Assembly: GCA_018857735.1 (NCBI GenBank) | Contig: JABMCL010002055.1 | Coordinates: forward strand, 1,642,501-1,706,500 | From: Alviniconcha marisindica | Taxonomy: Eukaryota > Mollusca > Gastropoda > Provannidae | Length of the DNA stretch: 64,000 nt | Reading direction: 5' to 3' | Shown here: positions 25,709 to 38,011 of the stretch, piece after piece | How positions within the stretch are numbered: the first letter of the stretch is position 1 | Layout of the letters: each line of letters opens with the position of its first letter | The notes under the pieces: generated by a model | What the model was told of the DNA's origin: nothing | What the model saw: the letters and a program-made list of their open reading frames with translations, nothing else | Database searches by the model: none | Program-made: the position numbers and the translations under genes

Positions 25709-26089
25709 CTGCTGCACAAAGAGGAAGAAGAAAGGCGTGTCACGTGCTGTTTCAATCACCGACTGTGTCATCTGGGCAGTTTTACACATTTTTCGCAACC
25801 AACAACAATCACTGGTGAGATATTCACATGAGTGAAAACCATGGGAACGGAACACTCCGCAGTGCCTGTAAAGATCGTGAAATAAAAATGTGTACGTTTC
25901 ATCCGGATGAAGCACAACATATGACACTTATAAGGGTGGGTCTGTGGAGAGGGTAGTACGAAAGGACACAGGGGAAATTGAATAAAACTGACACAAGTTG
26001 ATTCCTCCTCAAAGCCTTAGGCTTGGGTAGCTGTAAGAGAAAGACTTGACTCGGATTAATTACTGGTTTGGCTGGAAGTCTATCACCAA

Positions 26090-26285
26090 AGCGACCCGTT
26101 CGCAACAAGCACGTGGCACACGCATCCATTTGGCATCGGGCCTCCAACAAATGCGGCCTTTTGGCTGCGAGTCCCCAACAAATGCAGTCCTTTGGCAATC
26201 AGGCCCATACAGATGCGGCCCTTTGGCAACACGTCTATGACACAACAGAGGTGGGATTCATGCAACATCCTGCCCTTTAGCAACA
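26090..26285. repeat. Degenerate ~33 bp tandem repeat
   Basis: Four to five diverged copies of a unit like ccaacaaatgcggccttttggc. Reading frames across it on both strands are artefacts of the repetition. Confidence 0.65.
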
Positions 26286-26673
26286 ATTTTCTTACCTAAC
26301 AATTTTAGTTACATGCCTCTCTTGCACTACAGCCACACACAGATGTAGGCCCTATTGTTTCGTACTGAACGCAACAACGAGCTTCCTAACATATCTGTTT
26401 CGCGCAACTATGTATTTGATCAAGTATATAACACAAAACACTGCGGATATGACCACGGCGGATTTGTATCCAATTTTGCTCGTATGTCAGGTGCTAGGTA
26501 CCGTAGGAGATTCATGTCTCTGTTGTAGTGTCCCTTGTTACACGCGTGACCTCAAACAGGCGCTAGTAAATCCGTTTGCTTGAATGTATTTCAACCTCCA
26601 GGTTAATCTCGATGACCTGTGTGTTCAAAGTGTGTCCTGTGGTTGTGCTGCGCCCTCCCGTGCACTGTGAAAT

Positions 26674-26891
26674 TCAAACGTTTCGTTGCTTCTTCAATTT
26701 GTCTCTGTATCTCCTGCTGTAGAGGTGATCTTTTTCCCGATACCGCCTGTATAACTGAGGGTCCTGCCTGATGCGTTCTCTATAGCGTCGCTTTCTCGCC
26801 GCTTCCTTCTGTCTGATCGTCAGCTGACGGTCAGCAGCTTCGTCACCGGTCGTCCACAGGGAGCTATCCCACAACTGACCCAACAAAGGCA
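26674..26891 (-). CDS. Alternative terminal exon, basic YR motif
   Basis: Acceptor is ...ctttatttccag|TG, phase 1; 71 residues. The linker PLLGQLWDSSLWTTGDEAADRQ is followed by RQKEAARKRRYRERIRQDP, LYRRYREKDHLYSRRYRDKLKKQRNV. Near-consensus QDP type; Asp replaces the Gln before the third Tyr. Confidence 0.88.
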
Positions 26892-28375
26892 CTGGAAATA
26901 AAGCAAACAGTTGGCTTTCAGGTCAATGAATCAATGCTTCATTCGCACTGCGCATTTTCCACCAACGCAAACCAGTTGCTGGTGGCATAAGCAGAGGTGG
27001 AGAAAAGAAAACGGGGAAGAAGAAGAAACACACCCAGAAAATATCTTAAACTGTGGGTACAAAAATCCGAGCTTTAGCCATGAACGTGTGATGAGTATGT
27101 TATAATTATGTTTGACTCGATGCGACTGCAGCACGTTTCCCTTCGCGAGGCTCGTATAACGAGTAAGTGTTAAATAAATATAAAACTGACTTCACAGGCA
27201 ACGACTGTTGTTTTCTATTTTTAGAAGACTTTGGCATAATATATATCCTTGCTCTTTCAGAAGCAGGAAGACTACATAAACGATCTGTCTGACGTGCAAG
27301 AAAAATAACCATAGACTACAGACGTAAATTCCCTTAGGCTGGTTGTTTACTTGTTTACTTAATTGCTTTACACTGGTGGGGTAACGAAGCATATTGCAGG
27401 GACTGGTGTGTTGCTTGTAAGATGTTGAATCTGTTATCATTGGATCTGACTGAAATCAGAAAAGCTGGAGGATGACGAGGGGAGAAACTAGAAGAAAAAG
27501 TCACGTATTCAGTCAGTGCCTCAAAGAAGATAACATAAACCGGATCGGGTTTAAATAGCCTTTAATGGGTACGACTCAAACAAAAACAGCAAAATAAAGA
27601 CCATAGCAAAAAACAAAAACAAAAATGCCATGGACACGCATCCGCCTTAATGACAAAACAGTGATAACAATACAACAAAAATTAAAGCTGAAAAGTGATC
27701 TTTGCGAACAGCAATACATCGAAGAAGAAAAAAAGTATGACTACCACATAAACTGACTTTTTTTTGTCTAAATAGGTATGAACAACAGTGCGTATCAATA
27801 CCAACTGGTCTTTTAAAAAACTTGAACGGAATTTTCACAAGATCATGTCCCCCACAGTATATATATCGGCAATTGTGCACATTCAGATACTTTTCCAATA
27901 AAGTTATGTTTGAAGACCAAAACTGTTAAATATGACTAAGTTCACATGTTTTGGCAGCATCGAAGATGTACTACACAACCCCTTTCACACCTTTCCATTT
28001 TCATTATTGTGGTTGCACTCAGATTCGTCTAAAATCACCCACACTGTTAGGTCTACTATCCAGTTCACATCCTCAGTTTTCGTCGCTGTTGTTGTTGAAT
28101 GAATCTGTTGTTGTCCTATCACCTGAGCATTTTCTTCGTTTTCTAATTTGTTTCTATGTTCCTATATTATCCGTTTCTAAATGTTATCACTTTCAAAATT
28201 CACGAAGTCTTGGTTACACACTTTAACGTTTTGGTTTCCTAGTATTATACAAAATAATCTCTGCTAGTTCTTAGCACATATCTTTGGGTCGCATATTCGT
28301 AAAATACTGTTGTTGTGTACAAACACCATCTACAGTCATCTTCAACTTCTCTCGGCAACTCGCCGTTCCATGCAA
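26892..28375. other. Inter-module stretch, no gene seen
   Basis: A good acceptor-like site with phase-1 opening occurs at 27449, but it leads to a stop after about 30 residues with no motif. Otherwise AT-rich and without simple repeats. Confidence 0.4.
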
Positions 28376-28674
28376 TCACCGGCGACACTGACGGTCTTGC
28401 TGCATAAGGTCACAGCCGACAGAATCATTTCCCAATAGCCCGCCCGCCTCCTCCATTTTTTCTTCCTCTCTTTCATTGGTCACACTTTCATTGTTTCTGT
28501 ACCACTGAAGGTACTGGGGCTCTTGCTCCAAGCGTTTGAATTTTCATCGCCTCGGAAAGCATCTCCACGGCTCCTTCTGTCTTTTTTGCTCGTTGTCGTT
28601 GCCGTGAAGGTCTTTTCTTTCGGGGCAGGGGCGCTGTCGCTGTCTCTGTATCACTGGCGACAGAGGGGTGTTTC
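28376..28674 (-). pseudogene. Decayed basic YR terminal exon
   Basis: Acceptor ...cattcattggttccag|GA is intact, and the frame enters in phase 1 like its neighbours. A TGA at 28544-28546 then interrupts it just before the motif remnant KFKRLEQEPQYLQWYRNNESV, which aligns with RERLKQNPQLYRxYRxKQ. The frame reopens to a later TGA at 28376. If spliced in, the product would end before the domain. The neighbouring module's stop is only 23 bp upstream of this acceptor in transcription terms. Confidence 0.7.
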
Positions 28675-28696
28675 CTGGAACCAATGAATGTATTCA

Positions 28697-28917
28697 TCAC
28701 TGTTTCCGTTGCCTTTTCTTTGCGTGGTATTTCTGGTCGTACTGTCGCTGTTTCTCTCTGTAGCACTGATAGCGCTGAGGGTCCTGCTTTATGCGCTCCC
28801 TGTACTGACGGTAGTAACATCTACGACTCTTTTTCCGAGACAGAACATCAGTGGCCGAGGCGGCTGACCCTGCAGTAAAGGGCACAGCATCACTGGAGAC
28901 TCCGCCCCCCATCCACA
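28697..28917 (-). CDS. Alternative terminal exon, basic YR motif
   Basis: Acceptor is ...cttatgctttcag|TG, phase 1; 72 residues. A Gly/Ser/Ala linker (WMGGGVSSDAVPF) leads to SRKKSRRCYYRQYRERIKQDP, RYQCYREKQRQYDQKYHAKKRQRKQ. The second half nearly equals that of the 29.7 kb copy (REKQRQYD/RERQRQYD, AKKRQRK/AKRRQRK), so the two are probably tandem duplicates. Confidence 0.88.
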
Positions 28918-29724
28918 CTGAAAGCATAAGAACAAGATCGTGATCCACGAGCTTGAGTTTCGTCTCTGGTTAGACATCGAGCCAGCTGCCGATAATATTA
29001 ATGTCGTGTTATCTATCACCAATGCTATGGGGTTTGTGTGTACTCTACTATGTTGCGAAGCACACAGGCTCGGGGGTGCCCAGAAACGTTACGGGAGCCT
29101 GAGAAGACTGACCGAAATAAAGACAGTCAAAATAATTCCGATTCACAGGGTTAATTATTTTTTCCTTATTCATTTGGCCCTTCTCCGCTATTAACTTTCA
29201 CCAGCAAAGTTTTGCAATAACAAAAGCAAACGAACGGCCAAAAGTGATTAGGCCACACAAAACAAAACAAACAGCATAAAAAAACAGAAAGCCACAAACT
29301 GTTGCCAAAAACTATTTTAAGCACTTTGCGAGTTCACTTCTCAACAAAATGATACTTTTAACCTAGGAGGGTGTGTGGGTGTGTGTGTGTGGGTGTGGTG
29401 GTGGTGGTGGTGTTGGTGGGGGGGGGACGACAAACAAACAAAACCAAGTGCACACTCCTGTCAAGTTTCTGTTTTACGATTGCGTACGTCTTCTACTTAA
29501 TTTCAAAATGACAGTCATTTTCTGTGAACACTCTCATCGCGCTCCAGTCAAGATGATGTGAAAGCACCAGCAGCATCAGTCCCATTCCATTTCCAATGTT
29601 TGCTTTGCATGGCACTAATATTTTGCCAGATCCCCCCCCCCCCCCCCCCCCTCCCCCCCTTCCAAGGAAAGACAAGTTCTGAACGGCCAGGAAAATGCGA
29701 GGGCGCGTTACCACGCGAACAAAA

Positions 29725-29978
29725 TTACTCTCTTCCAAGAGAACAAAATCCCTCCTTCCTCTGCCTCCTCTTAGCGCTGTACTTCCGGTCGTATTGACGC
29801 TGCCTCTCTCTGTACAGCTGTCGAAGGCGAGGGTCTTGCTTCATCTTCTCCCTGTAGCGATGCACGGACATTCTCTTTTTCTCTCTCACGTCCTCCTGCT
29901 GGCATCGAGGGATGGCGGCCGAGGCGGTTCCGCTGGCCAGGCGCGCCGCGGCTGTAGCGTGAGGAAAGCCCCTCCACA
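29725..29978 (-). CDS. Alternative terminal exon, basic YR motif
   Basis: Acceptor is ...cgtgtttttcag|TG, phase 1; 83 residues. The linker VWRGFPHATAAARLASGTASAA is Ala-rich. The motif KKRMSVHRYREKMKQDPRL has Arg in place of the second Tyr (RLRQLY), followed by RERQRQYDRKYSAKRRQRKEGF and a short extra tail. A 20-base C run lies about 75 bp downstream of the stop. Confidence 0.88.
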
Positions 29979-30804
29979 CTGAAAAACACGAACAAGCCCG
30001 TGATCCTTTCGCACGTTTGTCCAAGCCGCGCGCTCATCAGCAGCAAACGGTCTCACAAAGGTGCGACCTGTTCGTCAGCTAGGAACCATCGGGCGAGAAG
30101 CTGACTGCGTGTTGTTCATCGGAAACTAGGACATCAACAGGCTCATATCTTTATGAACCATCCGGAAAGTAAAAGCACACATTTCAACAATAGGAGGAAA
30201 TGTCAACCACTCCTCAGTGAGCGTGTTCCGTGTGCACTAGGCTGTCCTGACCTAATCTAGGCTCTTGATCAGGTAGAGTCAACAGTCAGGGCTTTAATAA
30301 AGGCTCATACGTGAACTGTCCGCGTCACACACTGAACTCTGAAGGAATTCTCAGTAAACTGTGGTATGCTTAAAGGCAGTTATGTACTGCATGCTTATTG
30401 CTCAGTTTCGTTTTTGTTGTTTTCGGTTTTTTGGTTGGTTTGTTTTGTTTTGTTTTTCGATGTCGTCTTCTGTCGAGACTTGTGCAGTCGTTCTGGTTGA
30501 GTTTACTGATTTCCTTGCAACACGGTCACTGTGTAAACACTGCCAACCTGGCCAAGTAAAAGTTGTTCCTTGTGTACTGTAACATTTCCATTACGTTTCC
30601 TGGATGAGTAATTTTGCTTCTGGTCGCGCATGTGCTGTATTCCGACAATCGTTTCTGAGCAACGTTTCCGAGTTTTGGCGTGTGCGTCTGCTATGTCGTT
30701 ACAATCTTTCCTGACCGCGTGGTGCTCTTTCTCAATTTCTGGTTATATACCTGAAACACATCCACTACCTACTGGCACAAGTAAGGCTACGCGTGTCTAA
30801 AGGT

Positions 30805-31022
30805 TTACTGTTGGTTGCCCTGCCTCTTTCTGGCCTTGTACAGTCTCATATACTCGGCTTGTTTTTGCTTGCTGAGAAGATGTAGGTACGGGTTTTGCCG
30901 AACACGCTCCCTGTAACGGCGAACTCTCTCAGTGCTCTTTGTCTTCTTTGATTTAGGTTCCCTGTGAGTATCGCTACTGTTCCAGTCAAAGTGTTCGCCG
31001 TAAGATCGCCCTGGCATGAAAA
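30805..31022 (-). CDS. Alternative terminal exon, basic YR motif
   Basis: Acceptor is ...cttttcttgtctttttcag|TT, phase 1; 71 residues. Early ATG (VFMPGRSYG). The linker is Asp/Ser-rich and then Lys-rich (REPKSKKTKS). The motif TERVRRYRERVRQNPYLHLL is followed by SKQKQAEYMRLYKARKRQGNQQ. Ser replaces the mid-motif Tyr, but the Q-x-x-Y is kept. It has the same GNQQ terminus as the 23.7 kb copy. Confidence 0.87.
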
Positions 31023-31478
31023 CTGAAAAAGACAAGAAAAGTTTGCTCAATTTCTGGTTGCGGACCCCCCCCCCCCCCCCCCCCTAGGAATGTACTTATT
31101 TCTGATTATTTCAGACTGGTACTATTTTAAAATACACTTCCAATCCACTGTCACTCTTGAGTTCGTACTCATAATGAGCGCAAACATGTACATCCAACAA
31201 TGAAGCTGATTTCAAATACTGGCAATAAGTCCGGCCCAGTTGTCATCAAATTAATCGTCCAGGATTTGTCAGGGTAAGTCGGTACGCATATCACGCGTAA
31301 AGCACGATTTTAATGGGGCACTTCAGTCTCTACGCAGATTATAATATTGAATCAAGTCGTGATATTATACGCAATTATTTATGATTTAAAGCGGCTTCTT
31401 TAGTCGAATGTCTTTACGTCTTTCTCTGGCACCGTTTTGCACATGATAAAATTAATACTCCAATAATAAAAGTCATAT

Positions 31479-31550
<72 letters not shown>

Positions 31551-31953
31551 CAAGGCATCAGAAATAGCCCACTAGGCATGGGTGGGTGGGTGTGTTTGGG
31601 GGAGTGGGGGGGGGGGGGGGGGGGCGTTTTGCACGCACGCACTAATTCAGCGACAAGTCATACAGAAAAATGATCCGATAAATGTTCACCGCCAAAGTTG
31701 ATGCCTGTGCAACTGTCCCAGTCATTGCAACACACCCCATCGGGTTATGGAACGAACTGCCCGAGACAGACAAGACCATGAGCCGTGAATTCTTGAGCAA
31801 AAATACTTTGTAGCACTTAACATAAATGACAAAAGTCCATGTGTAAAGACTTCTGTGGGTCCAAATACAGTGTGAGCTAACGGCCAAAAGGCACCGGGAG
31901 GTGCGGAGTGTGTGCCTGTGTATTTGTTTTGCTGGGATTGGGGGGGAGGGGGG

Positions 31954-32096
31954 TTAGTAATTTGAATTCAACGTCCTGTCAACTGCACAGGGCACTTCAG
32001 GACGATCGAACTTTGTTACAAGCAAACGCACATTTCAACTCTTCTCACAATTATTATGTAAACCCTCTCAAATCAAATACACAAAATCTATCCCTA

Positions 32097-32099
<3 letters not shown>
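31954..32099. repeat. SINE-like interspersed repeat, long copy
   Basis: Starts ttagtaatttgaattcaacg, then ctgtcaactgcacagggcac and, in the second half, caagcaaacgcacatttcaa...actcttctcacaattattat. It ends exactly at the following (GA)n tract, so the microsatellite may have grown from the element's tail. Confidence 0.65.

Positions 32100-32100
<1 letters not shown>

Positions 32101-32189
<89 letters not shown>
32101..32189. repeat. (GA)n-(GACA)n microsatellite
   Basis: About 36 GA units followed by about four GACA units, directly after the SINE-like copy. Confidence 0.95.
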
Positions 32190-33499
32190 TAGAGATCAAA
32201 GCTACAGCACTAAAAGAACAGTGCTTCCTTTTACGGCTGTATACATTTGATTACGTTAGTTCATGTATGTCAGCGTTGTCGTTTGCTTATATTTGTATGC
32301 TTACCGCTTTTTAAGACAGTTTCCTTGTTAAACTTTGTGAATAAAGAATCTGAATCTTGTTCTTCTCCTCACCCCCCATACTCATTTTTCTTTTCTTCAC
32401 AATTACAGAGAGAAATGGAAAATCAAGTAGCCAGTCCTTCAATCACCCCTCTCATCTTCATTCAAACACACTTAATTGCAAAGAGCCAATTCTGAAGAAT
32501 ATGTTTTAATACAAGTCAAATAAAATCAAATTGGGGTGGGGGGTGGGGGGGGGGGGGGGAGACGCTTTCACGTTAAGAAACGGCGAACTGCGAACACAGT
32601 CACTTCATACGCACCAGTACATCAAAAGTGCACGAGACAGTAGTAATTTTTATATGTCGCTCAACTGCGTAACGTGTCATCACATCACTGACAGTAGGTC
32701 CGTTTGGCGAGTATTGTGACAACAGTTGATGATAAAGCTAACGTCGGTCCATTTGGTGACACGAACAAAAGCGTTGCTCACTTCAACTGTAGGCCCATCG
32801 ATACGTTTCCTGTATTTTTAAAAGCACTCTGCACTGCATCAACACGTCTGATTCATTTTCGACAGCCCACTGCTTTACACAGTCAGTACTTCAGTGCTCT
32901 GCTGCAACATAATGTACTCTAGTTCCTGATTCACAATAGCAACAACAAAACCGCTTTTATTCATTACAGCGAACACTCCGATTCAAAGTACCCATTCTGT
33001 TCATGCGACATAAAACAGCATACTGTGAAACAAATAATGTACACTGCATGCGGACATTGCTTTCAGAATGGGAATCCTCTCAACCCTTCAACACAATACA
33101 AAGTCCAACCCAGTCAAACATTTGTGTGTTTCCCATCAAACGCAGATTTGGACTCGGCTGAACTTTAGGACTGAAGAATCACGATGTACTGACCAATACG
33201 GCACCCGCTATAGAAGAATCACGATGAACTGATCAATACCGCACCCGCTATACATCTGCAAGAACTGTCGATGTTTAAACGTTTGACGTAAAACTGATAA
33301 ACACAGAAAGTCCAACACAGCGCACAGTACTTTCCATTTTGTGTTCTCTCCCCACATGCGCATCACACATTGAACACATACCTCTTCTAAGAAAAATGAC
33401 CCACACACAAGTGAGTGATGTGTTGGTCTCTCCCCCACCCCCACCTCACCCATTTCTAGCAAAATCTGCGGATTGATATTGTAACGGCACACGATCTGG

Positions 33500-33759
33500 T
33501 CATTCCTGCTGCTTGAACTTTTCCTTGTATTTCTTTTCATACTGCCGTTGTTTTGCTCTGTATTGCTGGTACAACTGAGGATTTTGTCTCAACCACTGTC
33601 TTCGTCGGCGACTCTTTTCTGCGTTCCTCTCCCTAGCAGACATTGTGCTCCATGCCTTCGGGGCTGCTCGTCTGCGCTGATCCGCCCAGGGCAGTGCCTC
33701 ATTTCCACGCATAGCCCCTGGCATTCTTCCGCCGATGTAAAATTGCTCCATCATAGGCA
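33500..33759 (-). CDS. Alternative terminal exon, basic YR motif
   Basis: Acceptor is ...ttttgttatttttccag|TG, phase 1; 85 residues. It opens VPMMEQFYIGGRMPG, similar to the openings VTMEGLFYTG at 38.7 kb and VLMMELFHNE at 39.1 kb. The motif SRRRRQWLRQNPQLYQQY is followed by RAKQRQYEKKYKEKFKQQE. The first Tyr is replaced by Arg; the rest is consensus. Confidence 0.88.
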
Positions 33760-34119
33760 CTGGAAAAATAACAAAAAGGAATTATCTATCAGACTCTCTC
33801 TGTCTTAATGGGAAGATTATTATGTTCGCGCGCACGGCATGCAGACCCTGGAGTAAGTACAACCACTGATGCCAAGAAAAACGCAAAGGATCAAACAACC
33901 CCTTCTAGGTTTCCCACAGGCATCGGTATCGGCCAAGCCTTTCAAAAAGTCGCCATCACCGTTTTGTTGTGTTTCAGTAGTGAACAATTTGATACCCCTT
34001 TTCGCTGGAAGTAGACTAGTCATTCTTCAGAATCCGATGCACGTATGGCAACACGGGTGATGATCGACATTAGACTGATGTTGGTTTTGCTCAGAGGGTA
34101 TCTTACACACGCGCTGATT

Positions 34120-34490
34120 CTACTTCGGATTCCCGCCTCCATTTCCGCCCGGGAACTGACTTTTCCGCTTTGCGCGGTATTTTCTGACATATTGCAGTTG
34201 CTTCTGGCGGTAAGCACGGTACAACTGGGGATTCTGTTTCAGCCTCTCTCTCCACTGTTGGGTGGTGACCACTTTCCTTTGACGGGCGCTCATCGTCTCC
34301 CAGTCTTTTGGCTTGCTAGCTGGGCGTCTCTCACCCATGCCAAGACTAAACATCTGCCAGTCGAGGGCAGGCCTCTCCGTCTGTCTGTCAGTCTGGGTCT
34401 CCCAGTCCTGTGTCCTCTGTCTGTTGGATGGCATCTCACCGACAATCCAAGGTTCAAGCCTTCCGCCATATGCTGCTCCCAGCATACATA
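34120..34490 (-). CDS. Alternative terminal exon, basic YR motif, longest linker
   Basis: Acceptor is ...gttttattttacag|TA, phase 1; 122 residues, the longest basic copy. The linker of about 70 residues contains Thr/Gln/Arg repeats (ETQTDRQTERP) that resemble translated CAGA repeat. The motif TTQQWRERLKQNPQLYRAY is followed by RQKQLQYVRKYRAKRKSQF and a Gly/Asn tail. Trp replaces the first Tyr. Confidence 0.88.
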
Positions 34491-35210
34491 CTGTAAAATA
34501 AAACAGGCTGTGTCAATCCATCACTTCCTCGGTTTTTAAGCAACATTTCAAAGAGTTGTTTCTAACAAAGAACAAAATGAACGAAAAGAACACAGCATCG
34601 CTGGGTGGCAAATTTTGTATACCTTCAGTATGTATTGTCCTGGCCGTGTTTGGACAGGAGACGCTTCACGCTTTGGCCCCCCCCCCCCCCCCCCCCCAAA
34701 AAAGCCCGTGTATTGTGTGTGAAATCGCCTTTTCTTTCCTTTGTTTCTGTGTGTGTGCGTGCGTGCACATAATTCACGATCAGCGTTTCAGGTCCAAGGT
34801 TGCAGCTGTGCTTCTACACAATTGCTGTTCTTTGCAGGAATGAATTCGATTTCTTCTCTTCGCTAATCAACATTTCTTCACCAATTTAGTTACAGTATGC
34901 CACTAGTTGTACTAGGGGTATCATTTGGTAAACAGTATCACCAGGCCACAGCAAAACCCCAGTAAACTACCGAACATTCTTTCAAGTTCAACAGAATATA
35001 ATAGCGGATTTTTCAACACCACTCATTCTCATTCCCTCCGAAGTCATGATGTTGTATGATCAACACCGTTGCCGTCTGAGCAGTCAAATTCACGACAGCG
35101 TCTGTCGCACTGCTTAACCTTGACACGGAACAGCTACACCTAGACTGTTCACACGCTGCTGTTTATCATTTCGAGTTTTGTGTGAAGACGATGTCTTTTT
35201 GTCATAAATT

Positions 35211-35440
35211 TCAGCGCTTATGGTGACTTTGTTTGATCTTTTCACGGTATCTCCTATCGTACTGGCGCTGCTTTTCACGGTACATGCTGTACAACAGGGG
35301 ATTCTGCTTCAGCCGTTCTCTTCTAAGTCGCATGTATCTCTTATTTCTTTCTCGGTTTGCCAGCGCAGAGTGCCAGGCTCTCAGGCCTCTTGTTCCAGGC
35401 AAAGCTTCACCGTGTGCCAGGCCCAGCCCACATGCAGGCA
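35211..35440 (-). CDS. Alternative terminal exon, basic YR motif with a small insertion
   Basis: Acceptor is ...ttcgtttatttccag|TG, phase 1; 75 residues. The linker is Gly/Ala/Leu-rich. The motif reads NKRYMRLRRERLKQNPLLY, with about three extra residues between the first Tyr and the R-x-R-L core, then SMYREKQRQYDRRYREKIKQSHHKR. The second half is fully consensus. Confidence 0.88.
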
Positions 35441-36162
35441 CTGGAAATAAACGAAAAACAACCCAGTTAATTATCACTGTCAGTCGTTTTTGTGTCAGCC
35501 TTTCACATCGCCGATCCTTGTACACCGATGGAAATACTCCGCATTGTCTATCGAGGCAAAAGATCTCGCCTGCGGAGGATTTTAAAATGGTGTACTGGGA
35601 TCTAGTGCAGTGACGTCTCTAAGAACTCTTTTGCCAAAGTCCTTAATCAGCAGTAAAACAGCTGCTGACAACACTTGACGTGCGGACATGAAGGAAGACG
35701 GACAACTGTGAGTTACATATTTTTAATCAACGGTAGCTGAGGCAGGAGAGGAGATAGGTTACACCATGTGCTTGTGCAGGTAGGTGAACGGGTGTACAAA
35801 AACTGCGTGCGTGGTGATCACGTTCCCTAATAAGCTTTACGTAAAGCACCGTGAAAGAGAGAAGAAGACCACGTTCACAATATTGTACGTATTACAAGGA
35901 AAAATTGTCAATCTTAATTTAGTACTGCGTATACGCCTTCTGTTATCCTCTTACTTTGCAGGCGTTACATCCGACAATTGAATTCAGCAACAGAGCTCCT
36001 TAAGATGACCTTTTATTTATTTATTTTACTTTGGCTTTCTGCTTGGCACTCCACCTTCTGAACAATATTCTGTTCCAAGTACCCAACGTTAAAATATTGC
36101 CTACTCCTTTTTCACGCACGCACGCACGCACGCACACACGCACACACACAAACACACACAGA

Positions 36163-36222
<60 letters not shown>

Positions 36223-36463
36223 TACGCGCTTGCTTCGTATGCTCAATGTAATACACATCTGAACATAGTCAGAAGACATCATGATCCACAAACGTGGCAA
36301 TCGAAAGTCCCTCGATTACTACTAGATCAAAGTGTGGTAATCTATCAAAATGATTCCAAGATTCGTTATGTCACAAAGTATCAACAACGAAATCAAACGA
36401 TGTAATCTACTGAAATTTAATATCATTTAACCACGCGTTTATAAGTGTGTGCGTGTGTGTGAC

Positions 36464-36519
<56 letters not shown>

Positions 36520-36560
36520 AACAGACTGTGTGTGTGTGTGTGTGTGTGTTGCGCGCGCGC

Positions 36561-36599
<39 letters not shown>

Positions 36600-36615
36600 A
36601 GAGAGAGAGTGGAGA

Positions 36616-36655
<40 letters not shown>

Positions 36656-37707
36656 CAGAGAGAGAGAGAGGCGCAAATTATTTGCATGTCCGACGCGAAA
36701 ACGATTGGATTGGGTTCAAGCTTTATTGACGTTACCTTCAGTTTTCGTCCCATTTTCATGCACGCACACACACGCGGGTGCGCACGCGTTAGCATTACAG
36801 AGAAACACTAAAATTACTCATGGTGCCGATACACGAAATCAACGCGAATAAAACAGGTAATTAAAACAACAAACTATTCACACTTGTAGTAAGCAGATGG
36901 AACCAGGCATACATTTTCCAAAATTACCATCAACTGGTCATAGTACCGAGTTGATCCATTCGCATTTATTACGGAACTTCCATTCTCCGTTAACAGACGC
37001 GTGTTTTGGTCGAATGGACCGTTTCACAAGAGTGCATTAAACCCAGAATAATTAAAAAGATTGAGACGAAGGAGAGGGGGGAGGGGGGAAAGTCCAAAAC
37101 AGTGCGACATTTGGACCCAGAAACAAAATAACCAAAACTTCACCAGTACATGCGAGTGAATTCACGATGGTACTAGTACTACAAGGAACAATGAGGTGTG
37201 ATGAAGACCTTAATACTACAATAGAGCCTGGGTGCATTCGCTAGTATGCTCGCATATCTTGTGAAGAAAAATAGACTAGAAGCACTAGACGACAGATGAC
37301 AAATTATTACCAGCTAGTACCTACTTAAAGTGCAGCGAAATCATTAGAGGGCTCCAGAAAACAAGTGCTGCTTCCAGTTAATCATACCCAGAAGTTTCAA
37401 GTTGAACTTGCACATAAATGTCAGTTTACCTACACCATTCAACATTGCACTGTAACATTCACAACACAAACCGCGACGGGTAAAAACATTTTAAAAAACG
37501 TACAATTTTTGTCAGCTACTTAGTTAACATTTAACGCCAATCGCGGGCAAAATCATCACATGAATGCACTTTAAAACGAAATATACATGCACGTGAGTAA
37601 AATACCACAACCGTCCATGTATGCAACGTTATTAGCATGTGAATACACCTCGCAGTTTTCACCATTTTTACTTCTGCGTTTATGTCTGGCAGTTTTATAC
37701 GTTTCTG
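35441..37707. other. Inter-module stretch with dense microsatellites
   Basis: (CGCA)n/(CA)n then (GA)n at 36117-36220, and a complex (GT)n, (GTGC)n, (GA)n block at 36446-36671. No acceptor-led module found; frames in the repeats are artefacts. Confidence 0.5.
36446..36671. repeat. Compound (GT)n-(GTGC)n-(GA)n repeat
   Basis: Two GT blocks separated by about ten bases, a (CG)/(GTGC) block of about nine tetramers, then interrupted GA/GACA. GA is again on the plus strand. Confidence 0.9.
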
Positions 37708-37934
37708 TTACATATTCTGCTGTTGGCGCCTAGCCACCTGATTTCTATAATACTGTTTTTGTTTCTGTCGGTACTTCATGTAGCGTTCTGGGTCTTGTCT
37801 CAGTCGTGCTTTGTATCGTCGATTTTTTTCTGTAGTAGATATCTTCTCTGTACTCCATGTGACTGAGGGATGAAAGCTTGGTGAACAGCCTCCCAAAGCC
37901 CAGTCCTGATTGTCAATGACGAATTGCTGTGTCA
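37708..37934 (-). CDS. Alternative terminal exon, basic YR motif
   Basis: Acceptor is ...gtgtttgtctttttcag|TG, phase 1; 74 residues. The linker is VTQQFVIDNQDWALGGCSPS. The motif EKNRRYKARLRQDPERYMKY is followed by RQKQKQYYRNQVARRQQQNM. It is the most proximal-to-3' member of a cluster of five acceptor-led units packed into 1.75 kb (37.7-39.45 kb); the next acceptor-led unit's stop is only 78 bp upstream in transcription order. Confidence 0.87.
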
Positions 37935-38011
37935 CTGAAAAAGACAAACACAAGAATGTCTGATGCCTGCCAATCCTTTCGTTTTGGCAACAGTTGATTC
38001 AGTTGCTTTAA

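Larger units (their letters stand above)
31023..33499. other. Inter-module stretch with microsatellites and a repeat copy
   Basis: No module seen. Poly-C at 31067-31084, (GA)n at 31483-31547, poly-G at 31607-31624, a SINE-like copy at 31954-32099, (GA)n-(GACA)n at 32101-32189, and a 39-40 bp tandem duplication at 33173-33252. Confidence 0.5.

Noticed and set aside
27192..27449. Acceptor-like site at 27449 as another module
   Set aside because: Phase 1 is open but stops after about 30 residues, with no motif.
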